From: DASWKG01 sp036396755
GTDB lineage: Bacteria; Actinomycetota; UBA4738; CALAEC01
Length of the DNA stretch: 40,366 nucleotides
Reading direction: 5' to 3'
Assembly (NCBI GenBank): GCA_036396755.1
Contig: DASWKG010000069.1
Location: 1-40,366 of the forward strand
Below the pieces are notes generated by a model. It had not been told where the DNA came from, did not search any database, and saw only the letters and a list, made by a program, of their open reading frames with translations. Made by a program: the position numbers and the translations under genes. This document shows, in pieces, positions 15,807 through 23,494 of this stretch (the stretch's first letter is position 1; each line of letters begins with the position of its first letter).

Positions 15807-15812
15807 TAGAAT
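15807..15812 (+). promoter_or_regulatory. -10 box TAGAAT for holA
   Basis: TAGAAT ends 7 nt before the holA ATG, so transcription should begin at the A of the start codon. No Shine-Dalgarno sequence. Confidence 0.65.
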
Positions 15813-15819
15813 CGCGGCG

Positions 15820-16767
15820 ATGCCAGCGCACCCGGTGGTGATGCTTTGGGGCGAGAGCGCCTTCCTGCTTCGGGAGGCCGCCCACCGGGCGCTCGGCGAC
15901 GATCCCTTCGGCGAGGTGGACGGCGAGGCCTGGCACGGGGGGCTGCTGGCCGACCTGGCCACTCCCTCGCTCTTCGGCGAGCGGCGAGGCCTCCTGGTCG
16001 CCGAGGCCCAGGACCTGAAGGCCGACTCGGTCGACGCGATCGCCGCCTACGCCCTCGAGCCGAACCCCGACGCACGGTTGGTGCTCGCCGTCACGGTCTC
16101 CGCGCGGGCGAAGGGCCCACCCGCCCGGATGAGCAAGATGCTGCAGGGAAGGGCCCACATCGAGCGGGTCGGGGTCGAGCGCAAGGAGCTTCCCCGCTGG
16201 GTGATCGCCCGCGCCAAGGAGCGCGGCATCCCCTCGACGCCGGCCGGCGCGACCGCGCTCATCGAGACGGTGGGGGAGGACCCGGCCCTCCTCGCGCAGT
16301 CGGTCGCGCAGATCGCGAACGCGTTCCCGCGCGAGGGGGTGACGCCCGAGACGGTCGGCGCGCAGTTCCGCGGCCTCGGCGACCGCCGGATCTGGGAGCT
16401 GTGCGACGCGGCCTTCGGCAGGCAGGGCCCCGCCGCCGTCCGCCACCTGCGGGCGATGCTCGACGCCCGAGAGCAGCCGCTCGCGATCCTCGGCGGCGTG
16501 GCCGCCCGCCTCCGGGAGCTGCTGCGCGTGGCGGGCGTCCCGCCGGGCATGAAGCCCGCCGAGGCGGCCCGGGCCGCCGGCCTCCGCTTCGACTGGCAGG
16601 TTCGCCGCTACCGCGAGCAGGTCGCTCGATTCGGGGAGGGGGAGCTCGTCGATCTGCTCACCCGCGTGGTCGAGGCCGACGCGCAGATCAAGCTCGGGGG
16701 CGCGCCGGAGGTGGTCCTGGCGAAGCTGGTCGCGCGGATCGCGGGCGAGCCCGCGCTGCGGGGCTAG
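15820..16767 (+). CDS. holA: DNA polymerase III subunit delta
   Basis: Encodes 315 residues, normal length. HolA is the wrench of the clamp loader that opens the beta clamp. Family features are the N-terminal VVMLWGESAFLLREA, the AAA+-like fold without Walker motifs, RLVLAVTVSARAKGPPARMSKML, the helical WVIARAKERGIPSTPAGATALIETVGEDPALLAQSVAQI, and the C-terminal collar domain (RDRRIWELCDAAFGRQ-like block, AILGGVAARLRELLRVA). Position between comEC and rpsT is the usual actinobacterial order. The TAG stop shares CTAG with the stop of rpsT on the other strand, so the two genes overlap tail to tail by 4 nt. Confidence 0.93.
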   Translation: MPAHPVVMLWGESAFLLREAAHRALGDDPFGEVDGEAWHGGLLADLATPSLFGERRGLLVAEAQDLKADSVDAIAAYALEPNPDARLVLAVTVSARAKGPPARMSKMLQGRAHIERVGVERKELPRWVIARAKERGIPSTPAGATALIETVGEDPALLAQSVAQIANAFPREGVTPETVGAQFRGLGDRRIWELCDAAFGRQGPAAVRHLRAMLDAREQPLAILGGVAARLRELLRVAGVPPGMKPAEAARAAGLRFDWQVRRYREQVARFGEGELVDLLTRVVEADAQIKLGGAPEVVLAKLVARIAGEPALRG

Positions 16768-17060
16768 GCCTCGACCGGGGTCTCGGGGGAGGGAGAGCCG
16801 GCGGCGCGCGCCGCGGCTCGCGCAAGGCGCGACTTGCGGCGCGCCGCGGTGCGGGGGTGGAGGACGCGCTCGGAGGCGGCCCGGTCGATGTCTCGAGCGG
16901 CCGTGCGGAGGGCGGCCTGGGCCTGGGCGGCGTCGCCCGCCTCGGCCGCGGTGCGGACCGCCTTCGCCTCGGTCTTCAGGCGCGTGCGCACCGCCTTGTT
17001 CGCCTGGCGGCGCTTCTCGTTCTGACGGTTCCGCTTGATCTGGGACTTGATGTTGGCCAT
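16764..17060 (-). CDS. rpsT: Small ribosomal subunit protein bS20
   Basis: Encodes 98 residues. The start is fixed by AGGAGG with ideal spacing and by the conserved N-terminus MANIKSQIKRNRQNEKRR. S20 binds 16S rRNA early in 30S assembly. The body is helical and very basic, and the motif HPRTAARRKSRLARA near the C-terminus is conserved. The tail (AAGSPSPETPVEA) is slightly longer than in most homologues. It is transcribed against holA and overlaps it at the stop codons. Confidence 0.97.
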   Translation of the reverse strand: MANIKSQIKRNRQNEKRRQANKAVRTRLKTEAKAVRTAAEAGDAAQAQAALRTAARDIDRAASERVLHPRTAARRKSRLARAAARAAGSPSPETPVEA

Positions 17061-17080
17061 GGGTCCTCCTACGGCCGCGG

Positions 17081-17086
17081 ATTCTA
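17081..17086 (-). promoter_or_regulatory. -10 box TAGAAT for rpsT
   Basis: Minus-strand TAGAAT lies 20 nt before the rpsT ATG. The short leader holds a full AGGAGG, so unlike its neighbours rpsT uses normal ribosome binding. Confidence 0.55.
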
Positions 17087-17156
17087 GCACGGGGCCCACC
17101 GGCCTCACCGCGGGCGGGCGCCCCGCTCGGAGCGGTCCGAGCGCCGCCCACGCGGA

Positions 17157-17162
17157 TACGAT
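17157..17162 (+). promoter_or_regulatory. -10 box TACGAT for lepA
   Basis: TACGAT ends 6 nt before the GTG start of lepA. This is the shortest spacing in the window and predicts a leaderless GTG-initiated mRNA. Confidence 0.65.
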
Positions 17163-17168
17163 GGGCCG

Positions 17169-18974
17169 GTGACCGAGCTCAGCCGCATCCGGAACTTCGC
17201 CATCATCAGCCACATCGACCACGGGAAGTCGACGCTTGCCGACCGGTTCCTCGACATCACGCACGCGGTGGCCGAGCGTCAGATGCGCGAGCAGTACCTG
17301 GACAAGATGGACCTCGAGCGGGAGCGGGGCATCACGATCAAGGCCCAGGCCGTGCGCCTCGCCTACGAGCAGGACGGCATCGCCTATGTCCTGAACCTGA
17401 TCGACACCCCCGGGCACGTGGACTTCACCTACGAGGTCTCCCGCGCGCTGGCCGCCTGCGAGGGCGCGATCCTCCTGGTCGACGCCGCGCAGGGGCTCGA
17501 GGCGCAGACGCTCGCGAACCACCACCTCGCCGAGCAGGCCGGCCTCACGATCATCCCCGCCGTGAACAAGATCGACCTCCCCTCGGCCGACGTCCCCGAG
17601 GCCGTGCGGGAGATGGCCGAGCTGGTGGGCGTCTCCGAGGACCAGGTCCTGAAGGTGTCGGGCAAGACCGGCGAGGGCGTCCCCGCGATGCTGGAGGCGG
17701 TGATCGAGCGCGTCCCGCCGCCGTCCGGTGATCCGGCCGGGCCGCCGCGCGCCCTGATCTTCGACTCGGCGTACGACACCTACCGCGGCGTGGTGGCCTA
17801 CATCCGGGTTATGGACGGGCAGCTCCCGTCTCGGTCGAAGGTCCGGATGATGGCGACCGGGCTCGAGTCCGACGCCGAGGAGGTCGGCGTCTTCGCGCCC
17901 GACCCGGTGATCGTGCCGTCGCTCGGCGCCGGCGAGGTGGGCTACCTCGTGACCGGCGTCAAGGACGTCCGCCAGGCGAAGGTCGGCGACACGATCACCG
18001 TCGGCAAGCAGGCGGTCGAGGCGCTGGAGGGCTACCGGGAGCCGAAGCCGATGGTCTGGAGCGGCCTGTTCCCCGAGGACGGCGACGAGTACCCGGACCT
18101 CCGCGACGCGCTCGAGCGGCTCCAGCTGAACGACGCGTCGCTCGTGTTCGAGCCGGAGTCGTCGCGCGCGCTCGGCTTCGGGTTCCGCTGCGGCTTCCTG
18201 GGCCTCCTCCACATGGAGATCGTGCGCGAGCGCCTCGAGCGCGAGTTCGGGCTGCAGCTCATCGCGACCGCGCCGAACGTCGAGTTCCACGTGGTGCGCG
18301 GAGGGGAGGACCTCGAGGTCCACAACCCCTCCGAGATGCCGCCGCCGGGGACCTACGACCACGTCGAGGAGCCGTACGTGCTCGCCATGATCGTGACGCC
18401 GACCGAGTACCTGGGCGCGGTGATGGACCTGTGTCAGACGCGGCGCGGGACGCTCGAGGAGATGCGGTATCTCTCGCCCGAGCGGGTCGAGGTGCGCTAC
18501 CTGCTGCCGCTCGCCGAGATCATCTTCGACTTCTTCGACCAGCTGAAGTCGCGCACGCGCGGGTACGCGTCGCTCGACTACGAGCACGGGGGCTACGAGA
18601 AGGCCGACCTCGTCCGCGTCGACCTGATGCTCCACGGCGACGCCGTCGACGCGTTCTCGGCCGTCGTGCATCGCGAGAAGGCATCGGTGTACGGACGGCA
18701 GATGGTCGAGCGGCTGAAGGAGCTGATCCCGCGCCAGCTCTTCGACGTGGCGATCCAGGCCGCGATCGGGAGCCGCATCGTCGCGCGGGAGACCGTGAAG
18801 GCCAAGCGCAAGGACGTGACCGCGAAGTGCTACGGCGGCGACATCACCCGCAAGCGGAAGCTGATCGAGCGCCAGCGCGAGGGGAAGAAGCGCCTCCGCC
18901 GCGTGGGCAAGGTCGACGTGCCGCACGAGGCGTTCATCGCCGCCCTGCGCGTCGACGGGGGAGGGGGCCAGTGA
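17169..18974 (+). CDS. lepA: Elongation factor 4 (LepA)
   Basis: Encodes 601 residues. A ribosome-dependent GTPase that acts on stalled or mistranslocated ribosomes. GTPase motifs: G1 HIDHGKST, the switch I region with RGITIKAQ, G3 DTPGHVDF, G4 NKID. Domain II and the EF-G-like domains follow. The LepA-specific C-terminus is intact (AKCYGGDITRKRKLIERQ, EGKKRLRRVGKVDVPHEAF). The GTG start is supported by the -10 box immediately upstream and by alignment of the N-terminus TELSRIRNFAIISHIDHGK. The stop overlaps the hemW start by 4 nt (GTGA). Confidence 0.97.
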   Translation: MTELSRIRNFAIISHIDHGKSTLADRFLDITHAVAERQMREQYLDKMDLERERGITIKAQAVRLAYEQDGIAYVLNLIDTPGHVDFTYEVSRALAACEGAILLVDAAQGLEAQTLANHHLAEQAGLTIIPAVNKIDLPSADVPEAVREMAELVGVSEDQVLKVSGKTGEGVPAMLEAVIERVPPPSGDPAGPPRALIFDSAYDTYRGVVAYIRVMDGQLPSRSKVRMMATGLESDAEEVGVFAPDPVIVPSLGAGEVGYLVTGVKDVRQAKVGDTITVGKQAVEALEGYREPKPMVWSGLFPEDGDEYPDLRDALERLQLNDASLVFEPESSRALGFGFRCGFLGLLHMEIVRERLEREFGLQLIATAPNVEFHVVRGGEDLEVHNPSEMPPPGTYDHVEEPYVLAMIVTPTEYLGAVMDLCQTRRGTLEEMRYLSPERVEVRYLLPLAEIIFDFFDQLKSRTRGYASLDYEHGGYEKADLVRVDLMLHGDAVDAFSAVVHREKASVYGRQMVERLKELIPRQLFDVAIQAAIGSRIVARETVKAKRKDVTAKCYGGDITRKRKLIERQREGKKRLRRVGKVDVPHEAFIAALRVDGGGGQ

Positions 18975-20083
18975 CGGCGACCCCCGCGGGCTTGTACGTG
19001 CACGTGCCGTTCTGCCTGACGCGCTGCGGCTACTGCGACTTCAACGCGCACGCCGGCCTCGAACACCTGAAGTCGCCGTTCGTCGAGGCGCTCATGCGCG
19101 AGGCCGACCTCGCCTCGCCCGGCTGGGACGGCGTGCCGTTCGTCTCCGTCTTCCTCGGCGGAGGGACGCCGACGACGCTCGCCCCCGAGACGATCGGGGC
19201 GATCCTCGCGCACCTCCGCGAGCGATTCGCGATCGCGGACGGCGCCGAGGTCACCTGCGAGGCCAACCCCGACACGGTCGACGAGGCGTATCTGGTCGCG
19301 CTCCGCGCCGGGGGCGTGAACCGTCTCTCGATGGGGCTCCAGTCGTTCGATCCCGAGGTGCTCGCCGCGCTGGAGCGGCTGCACTCGGCCGAGTCGGCGG
19401 TGCGCGCCTTCCACGCTGCCCGGGCCGCGGGCTTCGACGACGTGAACCTCGACCTGATCTACGGGGCGCGAGGCGAGTCGCTCGAGTCCTGGGAGCGGAC
19501 GCTCGACCGCGCGATCGAGCTCCGCCCCGACCACCTCTCCTGCTACGCGCTCACGATCGAGCCCGGGACCCCGCTCGGCCGTCGGGTCTCGCTCGGGGCC
19601 ACGCTGCCTCCCGACCCCGACCTGCAGGCCGCGATGTTCGAGGCGGCCTGCGAGCGGCTGGCCCGGGCCGGCTACGAGCACTACGAGGTCTCGAACTGGT
19701 CGCTGCCGGGGCGCGAGTGCGTCCACAACCTCGGCTACTGGCAGGACCGGCCCTACCTCGGGCTCGGCCCGGGCGCGCACTCCTTTCGCGACGGCCGGCG
19801 ATGGTGGAACCTCCGGCCCCCCGGCACCTACATCGAGACGCTCGCCGAGGGCCGCCCGCCGACCGGCGGCGAGGAGGTCCCCGACGCGGAGGAGCGCCGC
19901 CTGGAGCAGCTCCTCCTCGGCCTGCGGCTGGCCGAGGGCGTGCCCACGGCCTGGCTGCCGGAGGGCGTGGCCGAGGAGTTCGCCGGCCGGGGCCTGGCCC
20001 GCGTCGACGGCGATCGCTTCACCCTCACCGAGCCCGGCATGCTCCTCGCCAACGAGGTCGTGCTCGCCGCCGCCGGGCGATGA
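18971..20083 (+). CDS. hemW: Radical SAM heme chaperone HemW
   Basis: Encodes 370 residues; GTG 18971 overlaps the lepA stop. The radical SAM cluster motif is C15-xxx-C19-xx-C22 in PFCLTRCGYCDFN, with F24 as in HemW/HemN. SAM-binding blocks follow: FLGGGTPTTL, EANPDT, NRLSMGLQSF, DLIYGARGES. The HemW C-terminal domain has YEVSNWSLPGRECVHNLGYW and GLGPGAHSF. HemW proteins insert heme into respiratory enzymes. They are distinct from true HemN coproporphyrinogen dehydrogenases, which carry an extra N-terminal stretch missing here. Context lepA-hemW-hrcA is standard in Gram-positives. Confidence 0.93.
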   Translation: MTATPAGLYVHVPFCLTRCGYCDFNAHAGLEHLKSPFVEALMREADLASPGWDGVPFVSVFLGGGTPTTLAPETIGAILAHLRERFAIADGAEVTCEANPDTVDEAYLVALRAGGVNRLSMGLQSFDPEVLAALERLHSAESAVRAFHAARAAGFDDVNLDLIYGARGESLESWERTLDRAIELRPDHLSCYALTIEPGTPLGRRVSLGATLPPDPDLQAAMFEAACERLARAGYEHYEVSNWSLPGRECVHNLGYWQDRPYLGLGPGAHSFRDGRRWWNLRPPGTYIETLAEGRPPTGGEEVPDAEERRLEQLLLGLRLAEGVPTAWLPEGVAEEFAGRGLARVDGDRFTLTEPGMLLANEVVLAAAGR

Positions 20084-20094
20084 AGGGGCGGTTG

Positions 20095-20121
20095 CTAGCA
20101 CTCTCGGTCCTCGAGTGCTAA
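20095..20121. promoter_or_regulatory. CIRCE operator (HrcA binding site)
   Basis: CTAGCACTC, a 9-nt spacer, then GAGTGCTAA. This is the CIRCE consensus TTAGCACTC-N9-GAGTGCTAA with a single change in the first base. It covers the -35 region and abuts the -10 box of hrcA, so bound HrcA should block transcription until heat stress. Confidence 0.95.
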
Positions 20122-20127
20122 TACTAT
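20122..20127 (+). promoter_or_regulatory. -10 box TACTAT for hrcA
   Basis: TACTAT follows the CIRCE right arm directly and ends 7 nt before ATG 20135. That predicts a leaderless hrcA mRNA and supports 20135 over the in-frame ATG at 20126, which overlaps the -10 box itself. Confidence 0.7.
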
Positions 20128-20134
20128 GGTCGTG

Positions 20135-21166
20135 ATGTCGACCCTGGAGGAGCGGAAGGCCCGGATCCTGCGGGCCGTCGTGCGTGACTACATCCGCACG
20201 GCCGAGCCCGTGGGGAGCGGGGCGATCGTGCGCCGGTACCGCCTCGGCGTGAGCCCGGCGACCGTGCGCCACGAGATGGCGGTGCTCGAGGAGCTCGGGT
20301 TCCTCGTGCAGCCGCACACATCGGCCGGCCGCATCCCGACCGACCGCGGGTACCGGTACTTCGTGGACACACTCCCCACCCGTCTTCCCCTTCCGGCGAT
20401 CCTCCGGCGCGGCATCGTCGACTTCTTCGACGACCCCTTCGGCGACGTCGACGTGGCGCTCCAGGGCGCGACGCAGCTGCTCTCGCGGCTCACGGGCCAT
20501 GCGGCCATCGCGATCCCGCCGCGTCCGGCCGACGAGCTCGTCACGCACGCCGAGCTGCTGGTGGTCGGAAGCTCCGTGCTCCTCCTGGTCGTGAGCGACA
20601 CCGGGCGCGTGCACAAGCGGGCGCTGGAGTTCAGCGAGCAGCCCGACGGATCCCTCGTCCATGCGGTGTCGGGCCGTCTCGCGGAGGCGCTGCCCGGGCG
20701 CTCGTACGCCGAGGTCCGCGCGATGAGCCGGGCGCTGGCCGCCGAGCCGGGGGCGGGGGCCCCGCTCCTGGCCGCGGTCGCCGACGCGCTGGAGCAGCTC
20801 GAGGACGAGCCCGAGCCGGTCTTCCTGGGCGGCGTGGCCAACATCGCGGGCGAGGAGGCGTTCGAGCATCGCGAGACGCTCCGCCGTCTCGTCGAGACGC
20901 TCGAGGAGCGGACGGCCGTCATCCGGCTGCTGCAGGTCGGGCGTCCCATCGAGGGCGGGCCGCTCCTCGTGAGGATCGGGAGCGAGAACCCGCTGCGCGC
21001 CCTGCGCGAGGCGAGCGTGGTGCTGGCGCGCTACGGCTTCGGTGACCGCATCGTGGGAACCGTCGCCGTGATCGGCCCGACGCGCATGGAGTATCCCGCC
21101 GTGATGTCGACGGCGCGCGCGGTCGCCGGCCGGCTCTCCGATCTCGTCGGCCAGCTCTCGGCCTGA
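20135..21166 (+). CDS. hrcA: Heat-inducible transcription repressor HrcA
   Basis: Encodes 343 residues. The N-terminal winged helix (ERKARILRAVVRDYIRTAEPVGSGAIVRR..., GVSPATVRHEMAVLEELGFLVQPHTSAGRIPTDRGYRYFVD) is the typical HrcA DNA-binding domain. The GAF-like and insertion domains follow, ending in IVGTVAVIGPTRMEYPAVMS, the conserved C-terminal block. HrcA represses chaperone genes through CIRCE and is kept active by GroEL. The CIRCE on its own promoter means autoregulation together with dnaJ, which begins 3 nt after the stop. dnaK, grpE and groEL are not in this window. Confidence 0.96.
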   Translation: MSTLEERKARILRAVVRDYIRTAEPVGSGAIVRRYRLGVSPATVRHEMAVLEELGFLVQPHTSAGRIPTDRGYRYFVDTLPTRLPLPAILRRGIVDFFDDPFGDVDVALQGATQLLSRLTGHAAIAIPPRPADELVTHAELLVVGSSVLLLVVSDTGRVHKRALEFSEQPDGSLVHAVSGRLAEALPGRSYAEVRAMSRALAAEPGAGAPLLAAVADALEQLEDEPEPVFLGGVANIAGEEAFEHRETLRRLVETLEERTAVIRLLQVGRPIEGGPLLVRIGSENPLRALREASVVLARYGFGDRIVGTVAVIGPTRMEYPAVMSTARAVAGRLSDLVGQLSA

Positions 21167-21169
21167 CCG

Positions 21170-22261
21170 ATGGCCCAGACGCGCGACCTCTACGAGGTCC
21201 TCGGCGTGGGGCGCGACGCGACCCCCGAGGAGATCAAGAAGGCGTACCGGCGGCTCGCGCGCGAATACCACCCCGACGTGAGCGACGATCCCGAGGCCGA
21301 CCACAAGTTCAAGGAGATCAATCTCGCGTACGAGACGCTCTCCGATCCCGAGAAGCGCCGCCGCTACGACCTGTTCGGGGGCGAGGGGTTCAGCCCCGAC
21401 ATGTTCAGCTTCATGGGCGACATCGGCGACATCTTCGAGGCGTTCTTCGGCGGCCGCGGATCGCCGCGGGGCGGCCCGAGCCGGACCCGCCGCGGCAGCG
21501 ACCTGCGCGCCGGGCTCGAGCTGTCGTTCGAGGAGGCGGTCTTCGGGGCGACCAGGCAGGTCCCGCTCGACACCGCCGCGCCGTGCGCCGATTGCGGGGG
21601 GACGGGCGCCGCGGAGGGCACCGCCGCGACGACCTGCCGTCGGTGCCGGGGAGCGGGGCAGGTCTCCGACGTCCGTCGGAGCATCTTCGGCACGGTCATG
21701 GCGAACCGCGTCTGCGAGGTCTGCGGCGGGACGGGCGAGGAGGTCCTGTCGCCGTGCCCCACCTGCCGGGGCGAGGGGCGTGTCGCGGAGCGCCGCACCG
21801 TGACGGTCGAGGTGCCCGCCGGCGTCGCCGACGGTGTCGAGCTCCGGCTCGAGGGCGTGGGCCGGGTCGGACGCCGTGGCGGCCCTCCCGGCGACCTGTA
21901 CATCTCGCTCCGGGTCGCGCCCCACGCCGTCTTCGAGCGCAGCGGCCAGAACCTCGTCGCCATCCTCGAGCTTCCCGCGACGCAGGCGATGCTCGGGGCC
22001 GAGCTGCAGATCGAGACACTCGACGGCCCCGAGCGTCTCAAGATCCCGGCCGGGACGCGGTCGGGGACCGTGCTGCGCCTGAAGGGCCGCGGGGTGCCCG
22101 AGATCGGGCGGCGCGGCCGTGGCGACCTGTTCGTCCAGGTCGACGTGGCCGTGCCGGGCCCGCTCGGCAAGCGGGAGCGGCGGCTGGTCGAGGAGCTTGC
22201 CGAGCTGCGCGGCGAGCGCACCGACGGCGATGCCCCGGGGCGCCTGCGGCGGCCGGGCTGA
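21170..22261 (+). CDS. dnaJ: Chaperone protein DnaJ (type I)
   Basis: Encodes 363 residues. J domain at 1-68 with the catalytic H34-P35-D36 that stimulates the DnaK ATPase. A Gly/Phe-rich segment follows (MFSFMGDIGDIFEAFFGGRG). Four zinc-binding CxxCxGxG repeats are all present: CADCGGTG, CRRCRGAG, CEVCGGTG, CPTCRGEG. Then come the substrate-binding beta domains (GDLYISLRVAPHAVFER, GRGDLFVQV). Complete type I layout. This is the dnaJ2-type copy linked to hrcA in actinobacteria, co-transcribed from the CIRCE-controlled promoter. The last 20 residues are variable and charged. Confidence 0.96.
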   Translation: MAQTRDLYEVLGVGRDATPEEIKKAYRRLAREYHPDVSDDPEADHKFKEINLAYETLSDPEKRRRYDLFGGEGFSPDMFSFMGDIGDIFEAFFGGRGSPRGGPSRTRRGSDLRAGLELSFEEAVFGATRQVPLDTAAPCADCGGTGAAEGTAATTCRRCRGAGQVSDVRRSIFGTVMANRVCEVCGGTGEEVLSPCPTCRGEGRVAERRTVTVEVPAGVADGVELRLEGVGRVGRRGGPPGDLYISLRVAPHAVFERSGQNLVAILELPATQAMLGAELQIETLDGPERLKIPAGTRSGTVLRLKGRGVPEIGRRGRGDLFVQVDVAVPGPLGKRERRLVEELAELRGERTDGDAPGRLRRPG

Positions 22262-22298
22262 GGATCGACGTGGCCGGCCGTTCGTGGCGGGCGACCCC

Positions 22299-23054
22299 GT
22301 GAGCCTCGCGCACTTCTTCGCCGGGGTTGCCGACCCCGGGAGCACGCTCGAGCTGTCCGGGGACGACGCGCGTCACGCGCTCGGCCCCCTCCGGCTTCGC
22401 GTCGGCGACCGCGTCACCTCCTCGGACGGCGCGGGCGGCCTGGCGGTCGGCCGCATCGTGCGCGCCGACCGAGGCGCCCTCGTCGTTGAGGTGGAGGAAC
22501 GGAGCGGCGAGGCGCCGCGCTCCCCGACGGTCCGGGTGCTGATGGCGGCGCCGAAGGGCGAGCGGCTCACCTGGGCGGTGCAGAAGCTGACCGAGGTGGG
22601 GGTCGACGCGGTGGTGCTCGTGGAGTCGAGTCGCAGCGTGCGCAGGTGGCCCGCGGAGCGAGCCGCCCGAGCCGCCGAGCGGATGGCCACGGTGGCCCGG
22701 GAGGCGGCGAAGCAGTCCCGCCGCCGGTTCCTGCCCGAGGTCGGCGGGCCGATGCCCTGGGACGAGGGCATGGACGCGGCTCTGGAGGCCGGCACGCTCG
22801 TCGTGCTGTGGGAGGGCGCGACCTCGGGGCTGCCCGAGGTGCTTCCTGCGCAGGCGCCACGCGCGATCTCATTGGTCGTGGGACCGGAGGGAGGCATCCC
22901 CGAGGAGGACGCCCGCTCGGCCGCCGAGCGGGGTGCGCTCCTGGCGGGCCTCGGCCCAACCCTCATGCGGACGGAGACGGCCGCGGTCGCGAGCGCCGTG
23001 ATCGCGCTCGCCCGCTACGGCCGGCTCGACGGGCCCGCACCCGAGGCCGACTAA
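22299..23054 (+). CDS. rsmE: 16S rRNA (uracil(1498)-N3)-methyltransferase
   Basis: Encodes 251 residues from GTG 22299; GTG 22284 in the same frame is an alternative. N-terminal PUA-like domain: AHFFAGV, DDARHALGPLRLRVGDRVTSSDGAGG. C-terminal SPOUT (alpha/beta knot) domain: PKGERLTWAVQKLTEVGV, the Arg-rich segment EAAKQSRRRFLPEV, LVVGPEGGIPEEDA and the knot LGPTLMRTETAAVASA. RsmE methylates U1498 in the decoding region of 16S rRNA using SAM. A typical follower of dnaJ; the 37-nt gap has no clear terminator. Its TAA stop is part of the -10 box of the HIT gene. Confidence 0.93.
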   Translation: MSLAHFFAGVADPGSTLELSGDDARHALGPLRLRVGDRVTSSDGAGGLAVGRIVRADRGALVVEVEERSGEAPRSPTVRVLMAAPKGERLTWAVQKLTEVGVDAVVLVESSRSVRRWPAERAARAAERMATVAREAAKQSRRRFLPEVGGPMPWDEGMDAALEAGTLVVLWEGATSGLPEVLPAQAPRAISLVVGPEGGIPEEDARSAAERGALLAGLGPTLMRTETAAVASAVIALARYGRLDGPAPEAD

Positions 23055-23057
23055 GAT
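23052..23057 (+). promoter_or_regulatory. -10 box TAAGAT for the HIT gene
   Basis: TAAGAT ends 12 nt before ATG 23070 and overlaps the rsmE stop codon. It predicts a very short leader. Confidence 0.45.
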
Positions 23058-23069
23058 GGCCGGCAGCGC

Positions 23070-23414
23070 ATGAACGACTGCCTGTTCTGCAAGATCGTCG
23101 AGGGCGAGGTGCCGGCCGACGTCGTGCACCGCGAGGACGACGTGGTCGCCTTCCGCGACATCAACCCGCAGGCCCCGACCCACATCCTCATCATCCCGAC
23201 GGAACACCTCGAATCGGCACGGGCGGTGAAGCACGCGCACGGGAACCTGATGGTGCAGATCATGCACGTGGCGGCACACCTGGCCAAGGCCGAGGGCATC
23301 GACCGAGGAGGGTGGCGCCTGGTCTCGAACGTCGGGCCCGACGCCGGCCAGACCGTCCACCACCTCCACTTCCACCTCCTGGGCGGCCGCTCCATGGGAT
23401 GGCCGCCGGGGTAG
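23070..23414 (+). CDS. HIT-family nucleotide hydrolase (HinT-like)
   Basis: Encodes 114 residues, the usual HinT length. The N-terminal CLFCKIVEGEVPADVVHREDDVVAF and INPQAPTHILIIPTEHL are HinT blocks. The catalytic triad is H98-L-H100-F-H102-LL, preceded by a further His97. The cysteine pair C4/C7 is common in bacterial HinT. The enzyme hydrolyses nucleoside phosphoramidates such as AMP-lysine. Soluble. Located between rsmE and phoH, a frequent actinobacterial arrangement. Confidence 0.92.
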   Translation: MNDCLFCKIVEGEVPADVVHREDDVVAFRDINPQAPTHILIIPTEHLESARAVKHAHGNLMVQIMHVAAHLAKAEGIDRGGWRLVSNVGPDAGQTVHHLHFHLLGGRSMGWPPG

Positions 23415-23420
23415 GAGGGG

Positions 23421-23426
23421 TATACT
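23421..23426 (+). promoter_or_regulatory. -10 box TATACT for phoH
   Basis: TATACT is near-consensus and stands 68 nt before the phoH start, giving a real leader of about 60 nt. It lies just after the HIT stop. Confidence 0.6.
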
Positions 23427-23452
23427 CGTCCCGTGGGGTCGCCGCGGCGGCC

Positions 23453-23466
23453 CCTTTTCGAAAAGG
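23453..23466. repeat. Palindrome in the phoH leader
   Basis: CCTTTTCGAAAAGG is a perfect 14-bp palindrome between the phoH -10 box and the ribosome binding site. It is strikingly AT-rich for this genome. It could be a protein-binding site, a leader hairpin, or a leftover terminator of the HIT gene. Confidence 0.6.
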
Positions 23467-23494
23467 CGGAGTCGGGGAGGAACCCCGGAGGCCA

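Noticed and set aside
13179..15962. Antisense open frame of about 930 codons opposite comEA and comEC
   Set aside because: The protein is low-complexity Arg/Gly/Glu with no domain, while both plus-strand genes are complete with all motifs.
18830..22345. Very long antisense open frame (over 1100 codons) opposite lepA, hemW, hrcA and dnaJ
   Set aside because: It is a by-product of high GC at third codon positions. The translation is Arg/Gly/Ala/Pro-rich, has no family motif, and lies opposite four well-recognised genes.
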